From the NCBI GenBank assembly GCA_020853095.1, contig JADYZN010000053.1, positions 1 to 50,522 of the forward strand: a DNA stretch of 50,522 bases. Reading direction: 5' to 3'. The translations under genes and the position numbers were made by a program. How positions within the stretch are numbered: position 1 is the stretch's first letter; each line of letters starts with the position of its first letter. Shown here one piece after another: positions 6,698 to 13,659 of the stretch. The notes beneath the pieces were generated by a model. The model was not told where the DNA came from and made no database searches. It saw only the letters and a program-made list of their open reading frames with translations. This stretch comes from Phycisphaerales bacterium. Its GTDB lineage: Bacteria > Planctomycetota > Phycisphaerae > Tepidisphaerales > Tepidisphaeraceae.

Positions 6698-9079
6698 TTA
6701 AATATGTCCGCGCTGGTGGCGTTTGCCCCGGCCGCGTTTTTTGGGCAATCGGTGGGCCAGCTTCATGGGCTTGGGCTTGTGTTTGCGGGGATGATGAGGT
6801 GCTTCATCGACACTGTGGCCGTGCGTGCCGCGGATCAATTCGGCGACCGCCAGGTCCAGTTCGCGCCGGGGAAGATCGACCTTGACCACCCGCACGCGGG
6901 CCTGGTCGCCGATGCCGATGCGCCGGCCGGTCCGACGTCCGCGCACCAGTCCGGCCCGCTCATCGACTTCCCAGTAATCGTCCATCAGGTCTTCATAGCG
7001 GATCAGCCCGTCAATCAGGTATTCCTGCAACTGGATGAAGATGCCGAACTTGGTGATGCCGGTGACGACTCCGTGAAATTCATCGCCGATGCGGTTTTGC
7101 AGCAGCTCCAGGATTTTCACCCGCCGAAGCTCGTTTTCCGCCTCATCCGCCCGGCGTTCGGTGACGGACAAATGCTTGCCGATTTCAACCAGCCGCTCGA
7201 AGGGGACCACGCGATCCAGTTGCACTGTTCGTTTTCGCGAAGGCGGGGATTTTTTCCGCCGGGCCTGCAAATAGGAATCGAGTAACCGATGGATCGTCAG
7301 GTCCGCGTAACGACGGATCGGCGAGGTGAAATGGCTGTAATGCTCGCTGGCCAGGGCGTAATGCCCCAGCGATTCGGGTGAATATTCCGCGCGCGACAAC
7401 GACTTGAGCACCGCCAGGTTCACGGCGAACGATTCGGGTTTTCCTTTGACCGAAGCGAGCAGTTGCTGCAATGCCTTGCGGTCGATGATCTTGGGAAGAC
7501 GATACCCGGCCACTTGAACGAAGGTGCGAAGGCGCTCGGACGATTCCATCTGCGGCTCGGCATGCGCCCGGCGAAGGAACGGCACATCCAGCCCATCGAG
7601 CAGCCGCGCCACCGCCTCGTTGGCCTCGACCATGAACATCTCGATGATCGTGTGCGTGTACGATTCATCCTCCGGCACCGCGCCGATGACCTTTCCCTCC
7701 TCATCCAGCACCAGGTCGATCTCCGGCAATCCCAGCACCAGTTGGCCGGCGGCGTGCCGGCGTTTTTGAATGCGCTTCGCAAGGGCGTCCATGTCCCGAA
7801 GCAGTTGCACGACGGCCGGGTCGTATTCCTCACGCCGGCGCGGACCATCGGGATGGGGAATCACCATCACGTTGTCCAGGATCGCCTGCGCCTCGCGATA
7901 GCGCAGTCGCTTGGCGGATCGGATGATCGTGTTGGCGAACTTGGCCGCCACCGGCCGGGCGTGTTCATCCAGCTCGATGAACGCGGATTTGCACAGCCTC
8001 GGCACGCCCTCCTGCAACGAACAGACGCCGTTGGACAGGATCTCCGGCAGCATCGGGATAACGTGGCCGGGAAAATAAGCGCTGTTGCCGCGTTTGGCCG
8101 CCTCCTGGTCCAGCGCCGATCCATCGGTCACGAAAAACGCCACGTCCGCGATGTGGACGCCCAGTTGCCAGTTGCCGTTGTCCAGTTGCCGCAACGAAAT
8201 GGCGTCGTCGTAATCCTTGGCATCGTCCGGGTCGATCGTGCAGATCAGATCGTCGGTCAAATCCAGCCGGCCAGCCTGTTCCTCCTTGAGCGTGGCGTTA
8301 AACCGGTCCATCGCCGCGCGGGATTCGGATCGAACCTGTTCGGGAAATTCACCCGGCAGGTTGTACTGCACGATGATCGAACGCAGATCGACGTCCTTTT
8401 CGCCGGCCGCTCCCAGCACCTCGGTGATGACGCCCTGCGCCCGCTGGCCATCCTGCGGCCAGTTGGTCAGCTCCACGACCACCTTGGTTCCCGGCTTGAT
8501 GTGGCGCGAGGCCGCATCCGGCGTCAGAATCGGATCGGTGAAATCGTTGCCATCGGGCAGGATCATCCATTGATTGTGCTGCCGCACCAGCGAGCCGACA
8601 AAGCGGTTGTTGACGCGACGGACGATCTCAGTGATCCGCCCCTCATACCGAAGCCGGCCTTCGCGTCGGTCGCTGCCGGTGATCTGGGCGCGCACGATGT
8701 CATCGGACAACGCACCGGCGTTTTGCCCTTCGGGGATGAACAAATCCTCATGTCCCGGCGGATCGGTCGGGATGACAAACCCAAACCCCCTGCGGTTGTG
8801 CCGATACGCGCCGACCACCATCCCATGCGTCAGGGCAGGCCGGACATTCGCGGCCGTATTGACCTTGACGGGCTTTGGCGTCGGCGGCAATTCGATGTTG
8901 CGTCCCCGCCCCACCACGACTTTTCCCTGTTCCTCCAGTTCGCTCAATGCGGACTTGAAGGCGGGATATTCTTCTTCACGATGTAAATTCAATTCACGCG
9001 CCAGCGCCCGTGCCTTGACGGGTCGATACGCGGAGTTCTTCAAATGATTCAAAATTCGACTTTGCAGATTTTCTGCCAT
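6698..9079 (-). CDS. rnr: ribonuclease R
   Basis: The 793-residue product is a 3'-5' processive exoribonuclease of the RNB family that degrades structured RNA. The order is: N-terminal helix-turn-helix-like segment (about 1-65), cold-shock OB domains (CSD1 with NRRGFGFV, then CSD2), the RNB catalytic domain starting near TIDPDDAKDYDDAISL with its acidic metal ligands, an S1 domain near the C terminus (GVVTGITKFGIFIQL) and a Lys/Arg/His-rich tail, all usual for RNase R. I start at MAENLQSRIL (ATG at 9079), 7 bases after the stop of the sulfur-carrier gene. A frame open to 9127 would overlap that gene and lacks similarity. It is probably cotranscribed with the two upstream genes. Confidence 0.93.
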   Translation of the reverse strand: MAENLQSRILNHLKNSAYRPVKARALARELNLHREEEYPAFKSALSELEEQGKVVVGRGRNIELPPTPKPVKVNTAANVRPALTHGMVVGAYRHNRRGFGFVIPTDPPGHEDLFIPEGQNAGALSDDIVRAQITGSDRREGRLRYEGRITEIVRRVNNRFVGSLVRQHNQWMILPDGNDFTDPILTPDAASRHIKPGTKVVVELTNWPQDGQRAQGVITEVLGAAGEKDVDLRSIIVQYNLPGEFPEQVRSESRAAMDRFNATLKEEQAGRLDLTDDLICTIDPDDAKDYDDAISLRQLDNGNWQLGVHIADVAFFVTDGSALDQEAAKRGNSAYFPGHVIPMLPEILSNGVCSLQEGVPRLCKSAFIELDEHARPVAAKFANTIIRSAKRLRYREAQAILDNVMVIPHPDGPRRREEYDPAVVQLLRDMDALAKRIQKRRHAAGQLVLGLPEIDLVLDEEGKVIGAVPEDESYTHTIIEMFMVEANEAVARLLDGLDVPFLRRAHAEPQMESSERLRTFVQVAGYRLPKIIDRKALQQLLASVKGKPESFAVNLAVLKSLSRAEYSPESLGHYALASEHYSHFTSPIRRYADLTIHRLLDSYLQARRKKSPPSRKRTVQLDRVVPFERLVEIGKHLSVTERRADEAENELRRVKILELLQNRIGDEFHGVVTGITKFGIFIQLQEYLIDGLIRYEDLMDDYWEVDERAGLVRGRRTGRRIGIGDQARVRVVKVDLPRRELDLAVAELIRGTHGHSVDEAPHHPRKHKPKPMKLAHRLPKKRGRGKRHQRGHI

Positions 9080-9086
9080 ATTAAAA

Positions 9087-9365
9087 CTATCGCCCCCCGG
9101 CGATGGCGGGAACGATCGAGATTTCATCCCCTTCCTTCACCGGCGTTTGCAGGTTTTTCAGGAAACGGATGTCCTCGTCGTTCAAATAAACGTTCACAAA
9201 ACGATTCAATTGATCTGGCCCCTTGAACAGCCTGGTCTCGATGCCGGCGGCCTTGGTTTTCAGATTGTTCAATACCTCGCCCACGTTGACGCCGGGCGCT
9301 TCCACCACGTCCGACCCGCCGGTGTAGCTTCGCAGAGGGGAGGGAATTCGTACTTTAATGCTCAT
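9087..9365 (-). CDS. MoaD/ThiS-family sulfur carrier protein ending in GGR
   Basis: The 92-residue protein has the beta-grasp pattern of MoaD/ThiS: MSIKVRIPSPLRSYTGG, a central helix (NVGEVLNNLKTK), RFVNVYLNDEDIRF, and the end EGDEISIVPAIAGGR. Such proteins carry sulfur as a C-terminal Gly-Gly thiocarboxylate after adenylation by an E1-like enzyme. Here one Arg follows the Gly-Gly, so the tail would have to be trimmed first, as for CysO-type carriers handled by a JAMM/Mec+ protease. The ATG at 9365 is preceded by AGGAG 5 bases upstream, which decides the start. It lies 35 bases after the threonine-synthase-like gene, under the same SAM riboswitch, which points to sulfur amino acid synthesis rather than molybdopterin or thiamine. 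Confidence 0.87.
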   Translation of the reverse strand: MSIKVRIPSPLRSYTGGSDVVEAPGVNVGEVLNNLKTKAAGIETRLFKGPDQLNRFVNVYLNDEDIRFLKNLQTPVKEGDEISIVPAIAGGR

Positions 9366-9400
9366 ATTGCTCCTGCTTTTTACTTTCAATGCGTAATTGA

Positions 9401-10663
9401 TTATAGCACCGTCGCCAGGCGATCTGAAATCTCCGGCTCCTGCTCCATCCATTGATCAAAATCCGTGATTTTCGGCTCGATGACCCGCCGGACGGGCAGC
9501 TCATCCACCACCGCTTCCTGGGTTTTCAGGCCGTTGCCGGTGATGCTGATGACAATCGACTCATCACGGGGGATTCGTCCCTGCTCGATCAGTTTGATCG
9601 CCGCCGCCAGCGTCGTTCCGCCGGCCGGCTCGGTCCAGATGCCTTCGGTTTTGGCCAGCAGCTTGATCGCGTCAACGATCTGCCGGTCGGTGGCGCTTTC
9701 GCCCCATCCGCCCGACTGCGTGACCACCTGATAGGCGTACAACCCATCGGCCGGATTGCCGATGGCGATTGATTTGGCCAATGTCCGGGGTTTTTGCGGT
9801 TCGATGTTGTCCGTGCCCTCGTGAATCGCCTTCACCACCGGATTGCACCCGGCCGCCTGCGCGGAATAAATCTTTGGCCGGTTGTCCTCCACAAGGCCCA
9901 ATTCGATCAATTCCTTATAGGCCTTGTACACTTTTGGCAAAATCGTCCCGCCGGCGGTCGGGATGATCGTGTGTTGCGGCAATTTCCATCCCAACTGCTC
10001 GGCGATCTCAAACCCGTGCGTCTTGGCCCCTTCGGTGTAATAAGGCCGAAGGTTCACGTTCACAATCGCCCAGCCATATTTATCCGCGATCTGCGTGCAA
10101 AGCCGGTTGACCTCATCGTAATTGCCGGCAATCCGCACCACCTGCGGCCCAAAAACCAGCGACCCCAGCACCTTTCCCTGTTCCAGATCGTGCGGGATCA
10201 TCACAAAACACCGCAAGCCGGCCTCGGCCGCATGGGCGGCGGTGGAATTGGCGAGGTTTCCCGTGCTGGCACATCCAACCGTGTCAAAACCAAACTCGAC
10301 CGCCTTGGAGATGGCGACCGAAACCACCCGTTCCTTATAGGAATAGGTGGGATAGTTGCACGAATCATCCTTGATCCAAAGTTGCGAAACGCCCAGTTCC
10401 CGTCCCAGCCGGTGTGCCCGTTTGAGCGGGGTGAAACCGGAATGAAATCCGGTTTGAGGTTCTCCCTCGATCGGCAGCAAATCCTTGTATCGCCACAAAC
10501 TGCGCGGCCCGGATTCAATGGATTGCCGCGTCACCCGCCCCCGCATCGCCTGGTAATCGTATTCAACTTCGTACGGCCCGAAACAGGCCTCGCAGACGTG
10601 AACCGGACTCACCGGAACCCGGTGGCCGCACTCTTTGCATTTCAAACCCAAAACGTAGCTCAT
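9401..10663 (-). CDS. thrC: threonine-synthase-like PLP enzyme, possibly a homocysteine synthase
   Basis: The 420-residue fold-type II PLP enzyme matches threonine synthase, which converts O-phosphohomoserine to threonine. It starts with a zinc-ribbon (C9, C12, C24, C27), followed by the PLP domain with YSYKERV (Schiff-base lysine K110), ASTGNLANS and the late PLP-phosphate-binding TAGGT and ITGNG loops. The ATG at 10663 is chosen by AAGGA 5 bases upstream. Two things are odd for a plain ThrC: it is headed by a SAM-I riboswitch, which normally controls methionine and cysteine genes, and it is followed by a sulfur carrier. I infer that it may perform gamma-replacement on an activated homoserine with carrier-bound sulfur. 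A true threonine synthase remains the conservative reading. Confidence 0.85.
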   Translation of the reverse strand: MSYVLGLKCKECGHRVPVSPVHVCEACFGPYEVEYDYQAMRGRVTRQSIESGPRSLWRYKDLLPIEGEPQTGFHSGFTPLKRAHRLGRELGVSQLWIKDDSCNYPTYSYKERVVSVAISKAVEFGFDTVGCASTGNLANSTAAHAAEAGLRCFVMIPHDLEQGKVLGSLVFGPQVVRIAGNYDEVNRLCTQIADKYGWAIVNVNLRPYYTEGAKTHGFEIAEQLGWKLPQHTIIPTAGGTILPKVYKAYKELIELGLVEDNRPKIYSAQAAGCNPVVKAIHEGTDNIEPQKPRTLAKSIAIGNPADGLYAYQVVTQSGGWGESATDRQIVDAIKLLAKTEGIWTEPAGGTTLAAAIKLIEQGRIPRDESIVISITGNGLKTQEAVVDELPVRRVIEPKITDFDQWMEQEPEISDRLATVL

Positions 10664-10708
10664 ATGTTCCTTCCGACGCCACGGGCAACCACGCCCGCTC
10701 GCCCAAAC

Positions 10709-10737
10709 AAAAAAAGCCGCTTCATATAAGAAGAGGC
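10709..10737 (-). terminator. regulated terminator of the SAM riboswitch
   Basis: On the minus strand GCCTCTTC, loop TTATAT and GAAGCGGC form an 8-position stem with one mismatch, followed directly by seven T. Its 5' arm (TCTTCTTAT, 10726-10734) is perfectly complementary to ATAAGAAGA in the 3' strand of aptamer helix P1 (10770-10779), which makes an antiterminator. This is the expression platform of a transcription-attenuating OFF switch. Confidence 0.88.
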
Positions 10738-10769
10738 CTTGGGCGGACACCTTGTCTCGTCGGTCAGCG

Positions 10770-10898
10770 TCTTCTTATCTTCCCTGTTGTTTTTTTCCAA
10801 CAGGCGGGAGTTAGCACCAAGTTCAACGGCGTGTTGTGCCGCCAACCGGTTGCTGTGGTGTCATCGGGCCCGAGTCCCTCGACCACTCTGGATAAGTT
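10770..10898 (-). ncRNA. SAM-I (S-box) riboswitch aptamer
   Basis: The minus strand shows the S-box core in order: CTTATCCAGAG (P1 and kink-turn side), GAGGGAC, GGGCCCGATGA, GCAACC, GGTGCTAACTCC, then a P4 hairpin CCTGTTG/CAACAGG, and finally GATAAGAAG. P1 is CTTATC (10891-10896) with GATAAG (10774-10779). The conserved blocks and their spacing match SAM-I riboswitches such as yitJ of Bacillus. With SAM bound P1 forms and the downstream terminator folds; without SAM the 3' P1 strand pairs with the terminator arm and transcription continues into the threonine-synthase-like gene. SAM-I RNAs nearly always control methionine, cysteine or SAM supply. Confidence 0.95.
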
Positions 10899-10905
10899 GC
10901 CGGTC

Positions 10906-10933
10906 ATCATAGGCAATGCCGGAGGAGAGTCAA
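10906..10933 (-). promoter_or_regulatory. sigma70-type promoter of the SAM riboswitch operon
   Basis: The minus strand has -35 TTGACT (10928-10933), a 16-base spacer and -10 TATGAT (10906-10911). The predicted start near 10899 falls exactly at the 5' edge of the aptamer. It sits in the gap after the stop of the secreted unknown protein, so the riboswitch operon starts independently. Confidence 0.8.
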
Positions 10934-10963
10934 GCATTTTCAGAAAATTGCGACTTGATCCTG

Positions 10964-12256
10964 TTACTGCTGGCCGACCAGTTGCAGTTGAACCTGGAAC
11001 TCGCCGGTTGCGTTTCGACGGCGGGTCTGGATGCGTTGGAGCACGCCGGATTGCAGGTCGTAGGCGGTTTGAGTTGTTTCGGCCGGACCTTGCTCGACAA
11101 AGATGGCGCTTTGGCCCTGCACGCCCACAAAGGTGGTGCGGAAGCGGGTGATGGGGTCGTTGTCGATCAACTGGTTGGGGTTGAGTTGTTGCAGCGCATC
11201 GGGTGGAACCCACAGCCCCGCCAGCATGGCCGAGCCGAAGCAGCGGTCCACCGTGGATTCCTGCGGGGGAAGGCCGTTGCCGATCTCGGTGCGCGTCATC
11301 ATGCGGGCCTGCATGCAGCCGTGGGAGACCTGGCCGATGGAAAAACTCACGGCCATGCCATATCCGGGCAACGCGCCCCCCTGGAGAATGGCCGTATACC
11401 CGCCCTGATAATCAATCTGCCGGACGGCCTTGACCCATCGGGGCAGGCGTTCTTCGGCCCAGGGGATGTCTACCTGCCGGACGGAGACCAACCTTGAATG
11501 GGAGATGTACGAGCTGCCCGCGCCGGGGGTGATGGTGTTGTTTTTGTCCAGCGTGTTGACGTTCTGGCCGGTGTCGCTGCTGCTGGATGCCAGCAGCAGG
11601 CCGGTCTTCAGGTCATAAATTCGGCTGACGTACCCCGCATTGGAGGCACTGACGATGCTAAGGGCATCGTAGGTGTTGTTATTGAGGGTGTATTGAACGC
11701 GGTTGATTCGTTCGCCGCGTTCGGCCTGTTGATCCATGTTGGCAAGCCGGGCGGGGTTGATCCAGTACATCCCCAGCTCATCGCCATTGCCCGTCAGGCC
11801 GGCGACGCTGGTGGCGCTGCAGGTGTGGCTTTTTAAGTCGATGATCAAAAAGCTGCGGGCATCGGCGGCAATCAATTCCGGATCGACGGCCACGATGTTG
11901 ATCTGGGCATACCCGACGCCGCCGGAGTTTTTCATGTCATCCTGGCGATAGCGCTTGCCGGTCAGCGGGTCCATCAGGTTGCCCTTGTCATCCGGCACCA
12001 CCTGCGTATTGACGCCCTGAACGACCGAGGAGCCTTCAAAGTAGGTCAATCGGGCGCCGGGACGAAGAAAATCCGGAATGCCGCCGGCCTGTTCTTCGTT
12101 CTGGGTGGGTTCATCATCATTGCCGAATAGATTGGCCGTTCCTTTGCGTGCCGGCTCGGCGGCGGGTGGTTGTGCCCATGCCCAGCCGCTGAGGGTGAAT
12201 ATCATCAACAGGGAACCGGCCACCTTGCAAAGACTCATCGGGGAAAAGGGAATCAT
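10964..12256 (-). CDS. secreted protein of unknown function
   Basis: I do not recognise the family of this 430-residue protein. Residues 1-29 form a signal peptide: short n-region, hydrophobic core (VAGSLLMIFTLSGWAWA) and an AWA-Q cleavage site. The mature part is Gln/Asn-rich and mostly predicted beta (many short V/I/T/S runs), without transmembrane spans or obvious catalytic motifs. GVNTQVVPDD, SHTCSATSVAGLTG and STVDRCFGSAMLAGLWVPP are distinctive stretches; a few cysteines could pair in the periplasm. The start has GGAG about 8 bases upstream; an internal Met at position 7 is also possible. A promoter-like TTGCCA, 17 bases, TAAAAT lies just upstream on the minus strand. It is followed by the independent promoter of the SAM riboswitch operon. 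Confidence 0.7.
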   Translation of the reverse strand: MIPFSPMSLCKVAGSLLMIFTLSGWAWAQPPAAEPARKGTANLFGNDDEPTQNEEQAGGIPDFLRPGARLTYFEGSSVVQGVNTQVVPDDKGNLMDPLTGKRYRQDDMKNSGGVGYAQINIVAVDPELIAADARSFLIIDLKSHTCSATSVAGLTGNGDELGMYWINPARLANMDQQAERGERINRVQYTLNNNTYDALSIVSASNAGYVSRIYDLKTGLLLASSSSDTGQNVNTLDKNNTITPGAGSSYISHSRLVSVRQVDIPWAEERLPRWVKAVRQIDYQGGYTAILQGGALPGYGMAVSFSIGQVSHGCMQARMMTRTEIGNGLPPQESTVDRCFGSAMLAGLWVPPDALQQLNPNQLIDNDPITRFRTTFVGVQGQSAIFVEQGPAETTQTAYDLQSGVLQRIQTRRRNATGEFQVQLQLVGQQ

Positions 12257-12844
12257 GTTGCCGCTCCAAAGAACTGTATAGCAATTTTATGCAATCCAAT
12301 TGGGCTTGGCAAACGCGAATTGGACGCAGCCCGCTCAAATCTGCGGCCGCATAAACGGCGTTGCAAATGCAGGCGTTACCAACCGCATTGCCGTCATGAA
12401 CCGCAAACGTGGAATCCGGACCGGCGGCGACGAGGCGGGTTCCCATAATATCTTCATTCCTGAGTCAATATCGCGGTTTTTGAGGCATTTTCGCGTCGTT
12501 CATCCTCTTGAGGATGAGTTGTTGCGACGATTGCAAAATCCAAAATTCGATTTGCCCATTTGGATTTATGGCGCACACTCTGGGTGTCGATTGCCGCGAG
12601 GTTCAAAGGCCGGTGTACAGCCGGTCAATAAGACAAACCGGCGGCAGTGGGTGACTCTTCAATCGACGGATCGTGAATGATCCCGATACGGCGATGGCCG
12701 GCACGACCGGCAAGGGTCTTGGTCTGTCAACGTGTGGATAATGGACCGTTTGGTCCGAACGGCGAGGCAGTGGTGATGTTACGACAGCGCTGCCCGTCGG
12801 CAAGAAGAAAGGCTCGCAAGGCTGTCGTTTTAGGAGGTTCGGAA
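12257..12844. other. long divergent intergenic region, no gene seen
   Basis: About 590 bases separate the secreted unknown (minus) from the VPLPA-CTERM-like gene (plus). On the minus strand TTGCCA, 17 bases, TAAAAT precede the former gene. A hairpin CATCCTC-TT-GAGGATG (12501-12516) is extended by outer CGTCG/CGACG arms (12494-12529), and GGACC/GGTCC hairpins occur near 12742-12757. I compared the leader with c-di-GMP, cobalamin and SAM riboswitch cores and found no match. The length suggests a long structured 5' UTR for the plus-strand gene, but this is inference. Confidence 0.4.
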
Positions 12845-13594
12845 ATGTCCGTTTCCTGGTTCAAGTTTACGGCGTCGGCGGTTGTCGCGGGCGCCTTGTG
12901 CTTCGGCGCCACCGCCAGTTCGGCCCAGGCCGGCTCGATGGTGCTCGGCAACAGCGGCTGGAAGGCATCCTGGTCGCCCGCTTTTGACGATGCCAACTTC
13001 ACTCACGTCACGCTGACGGTTCTGGCCGAAACGTGCGATGCGGTGGTTCTCCAGAAAGTCGCGGTCTTCACTGACGGCCCCGACCAGTATGGGATGATCG
13101 TCCCCATCGAAATCAATTTCGAGCAGATTCGCGGCGACGCGGTTCAGCAGATCGTCTTCACGTCCGAGAACGTGACCAACGCCACCGGCGGCGACTGGAG
13201 CGGCTTCAAGTTCATCATTGAAGACGGCACCACCGGCACCCCGGCGGACACGCACTACAATCTGGACGAGACCTTCGGGTCGGGCGATCCGTTTGACACC
13301 TCGCCCTTCTCGGTGACTGAAATCGGCGCCCCCTACGGGATGCCGCAGATCATCACCGTCGGCGACGGGACCCTGCACAACGGCGAAGTGTGGTACCCGG
13401 GCATGGCGAACGGCGCCGGTCAGCTTGTGATCAACGCCGCTCCTTCCTGCGAAGGCGTCAAACGCTTCGTCTTCAAGGAACAGCCGATCCCCAGCGCGAT
13501 CCCGCTCCCCGCGGCCGCCTGGACCGGTCTGACCGGCCTGATCGGATTGGCCCTGCCCCGCGCGGCCAAGAAGATCCGCAAGTCGATCGCTTAA
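12845..13594 (+). CDS. secreted protein with VPLPA/PEP-CTERM-like sorting signal
   Basis: This 249-residue protein is preceded by GGAGG 7 bases before the ATG at 12845, which decides the start. It has a signal peptide (about 1-30, ending SSAQA-G). The body is beta-rich and acidic, with no recognised enzyme motif. The C terminus has the tripartite sorting form: IPLPAAAW, a hydrophobic helix (TGLTGLIGLALP) and a basic tail (RAAKKIRKSIA). This resembles the VPLPA-type PEP-CTERM signal processed by exosortases, which export proteins linked to extracellular polysaccharide. No exosortase gene is in the window. A terminator follows at once, so the gene is probably monocistronic. What it binds or builds is unknown. 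Confidence 0.8.
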   Translation: MSVSWFKFTASAVVAGALCFGATASSAQAGSMVLGNSGWKASWSPAFDDANFTHVTLTVLAETCDAVVLQKVAVFTDGPDQYGMIVPIEINFEQIRGDAVQQIVFTSENVTNATGGDWSGFKFIIEDGTTGTPADTHYNLDETFGSGDPFDTSPFSVTEIGAPYGMPQIITVGDGTLHNGEVWYPGMANGAGQLVINAAPSCEGVKRFVFKEQPIPSAIPLPAAAWTGLTGLIGLALPRAAKKIRKSIA

Positions 13595-13623
13595 TGCGAT
13601 TCTGACAAATTGCAACTTCCCTC

Positions 13624-13659
13624 GCGAGGGCCGTTTCGGCGGCCCTCGCTTTCTTTTTT
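13624..13659 (+). terminator. rho-independent terminator after the VPLPA-CTERM-like gene
   Basis: GCGAGGGCC (13624-13632) pairs with GGCCCTCGC (13641-13649), then TTTCTTTTTT. It ends the plus-strand transcript 30 bases after the stop codon and touches the end of the convergent glycosyltransferase gene. Confidence 0.85.

Noticed and set aside
7463-8986. 507-codon open frame antisense to rnr, and similar long frames antisense to gdhA, pnp and floA
   Set aside because: These lie opposite strongly conserved genes, are rich in Arg/His/Asp/Gly with no motif, and follow from the GC-biased third codon position of the true genes.
12257-12844. Possible riboswitch upstream of the VPLPA-CTERM-like gene
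   Set aside because: I compared it by eye with c-di-GMP, cobalamin and SAM cores; only generic hairpins were found.
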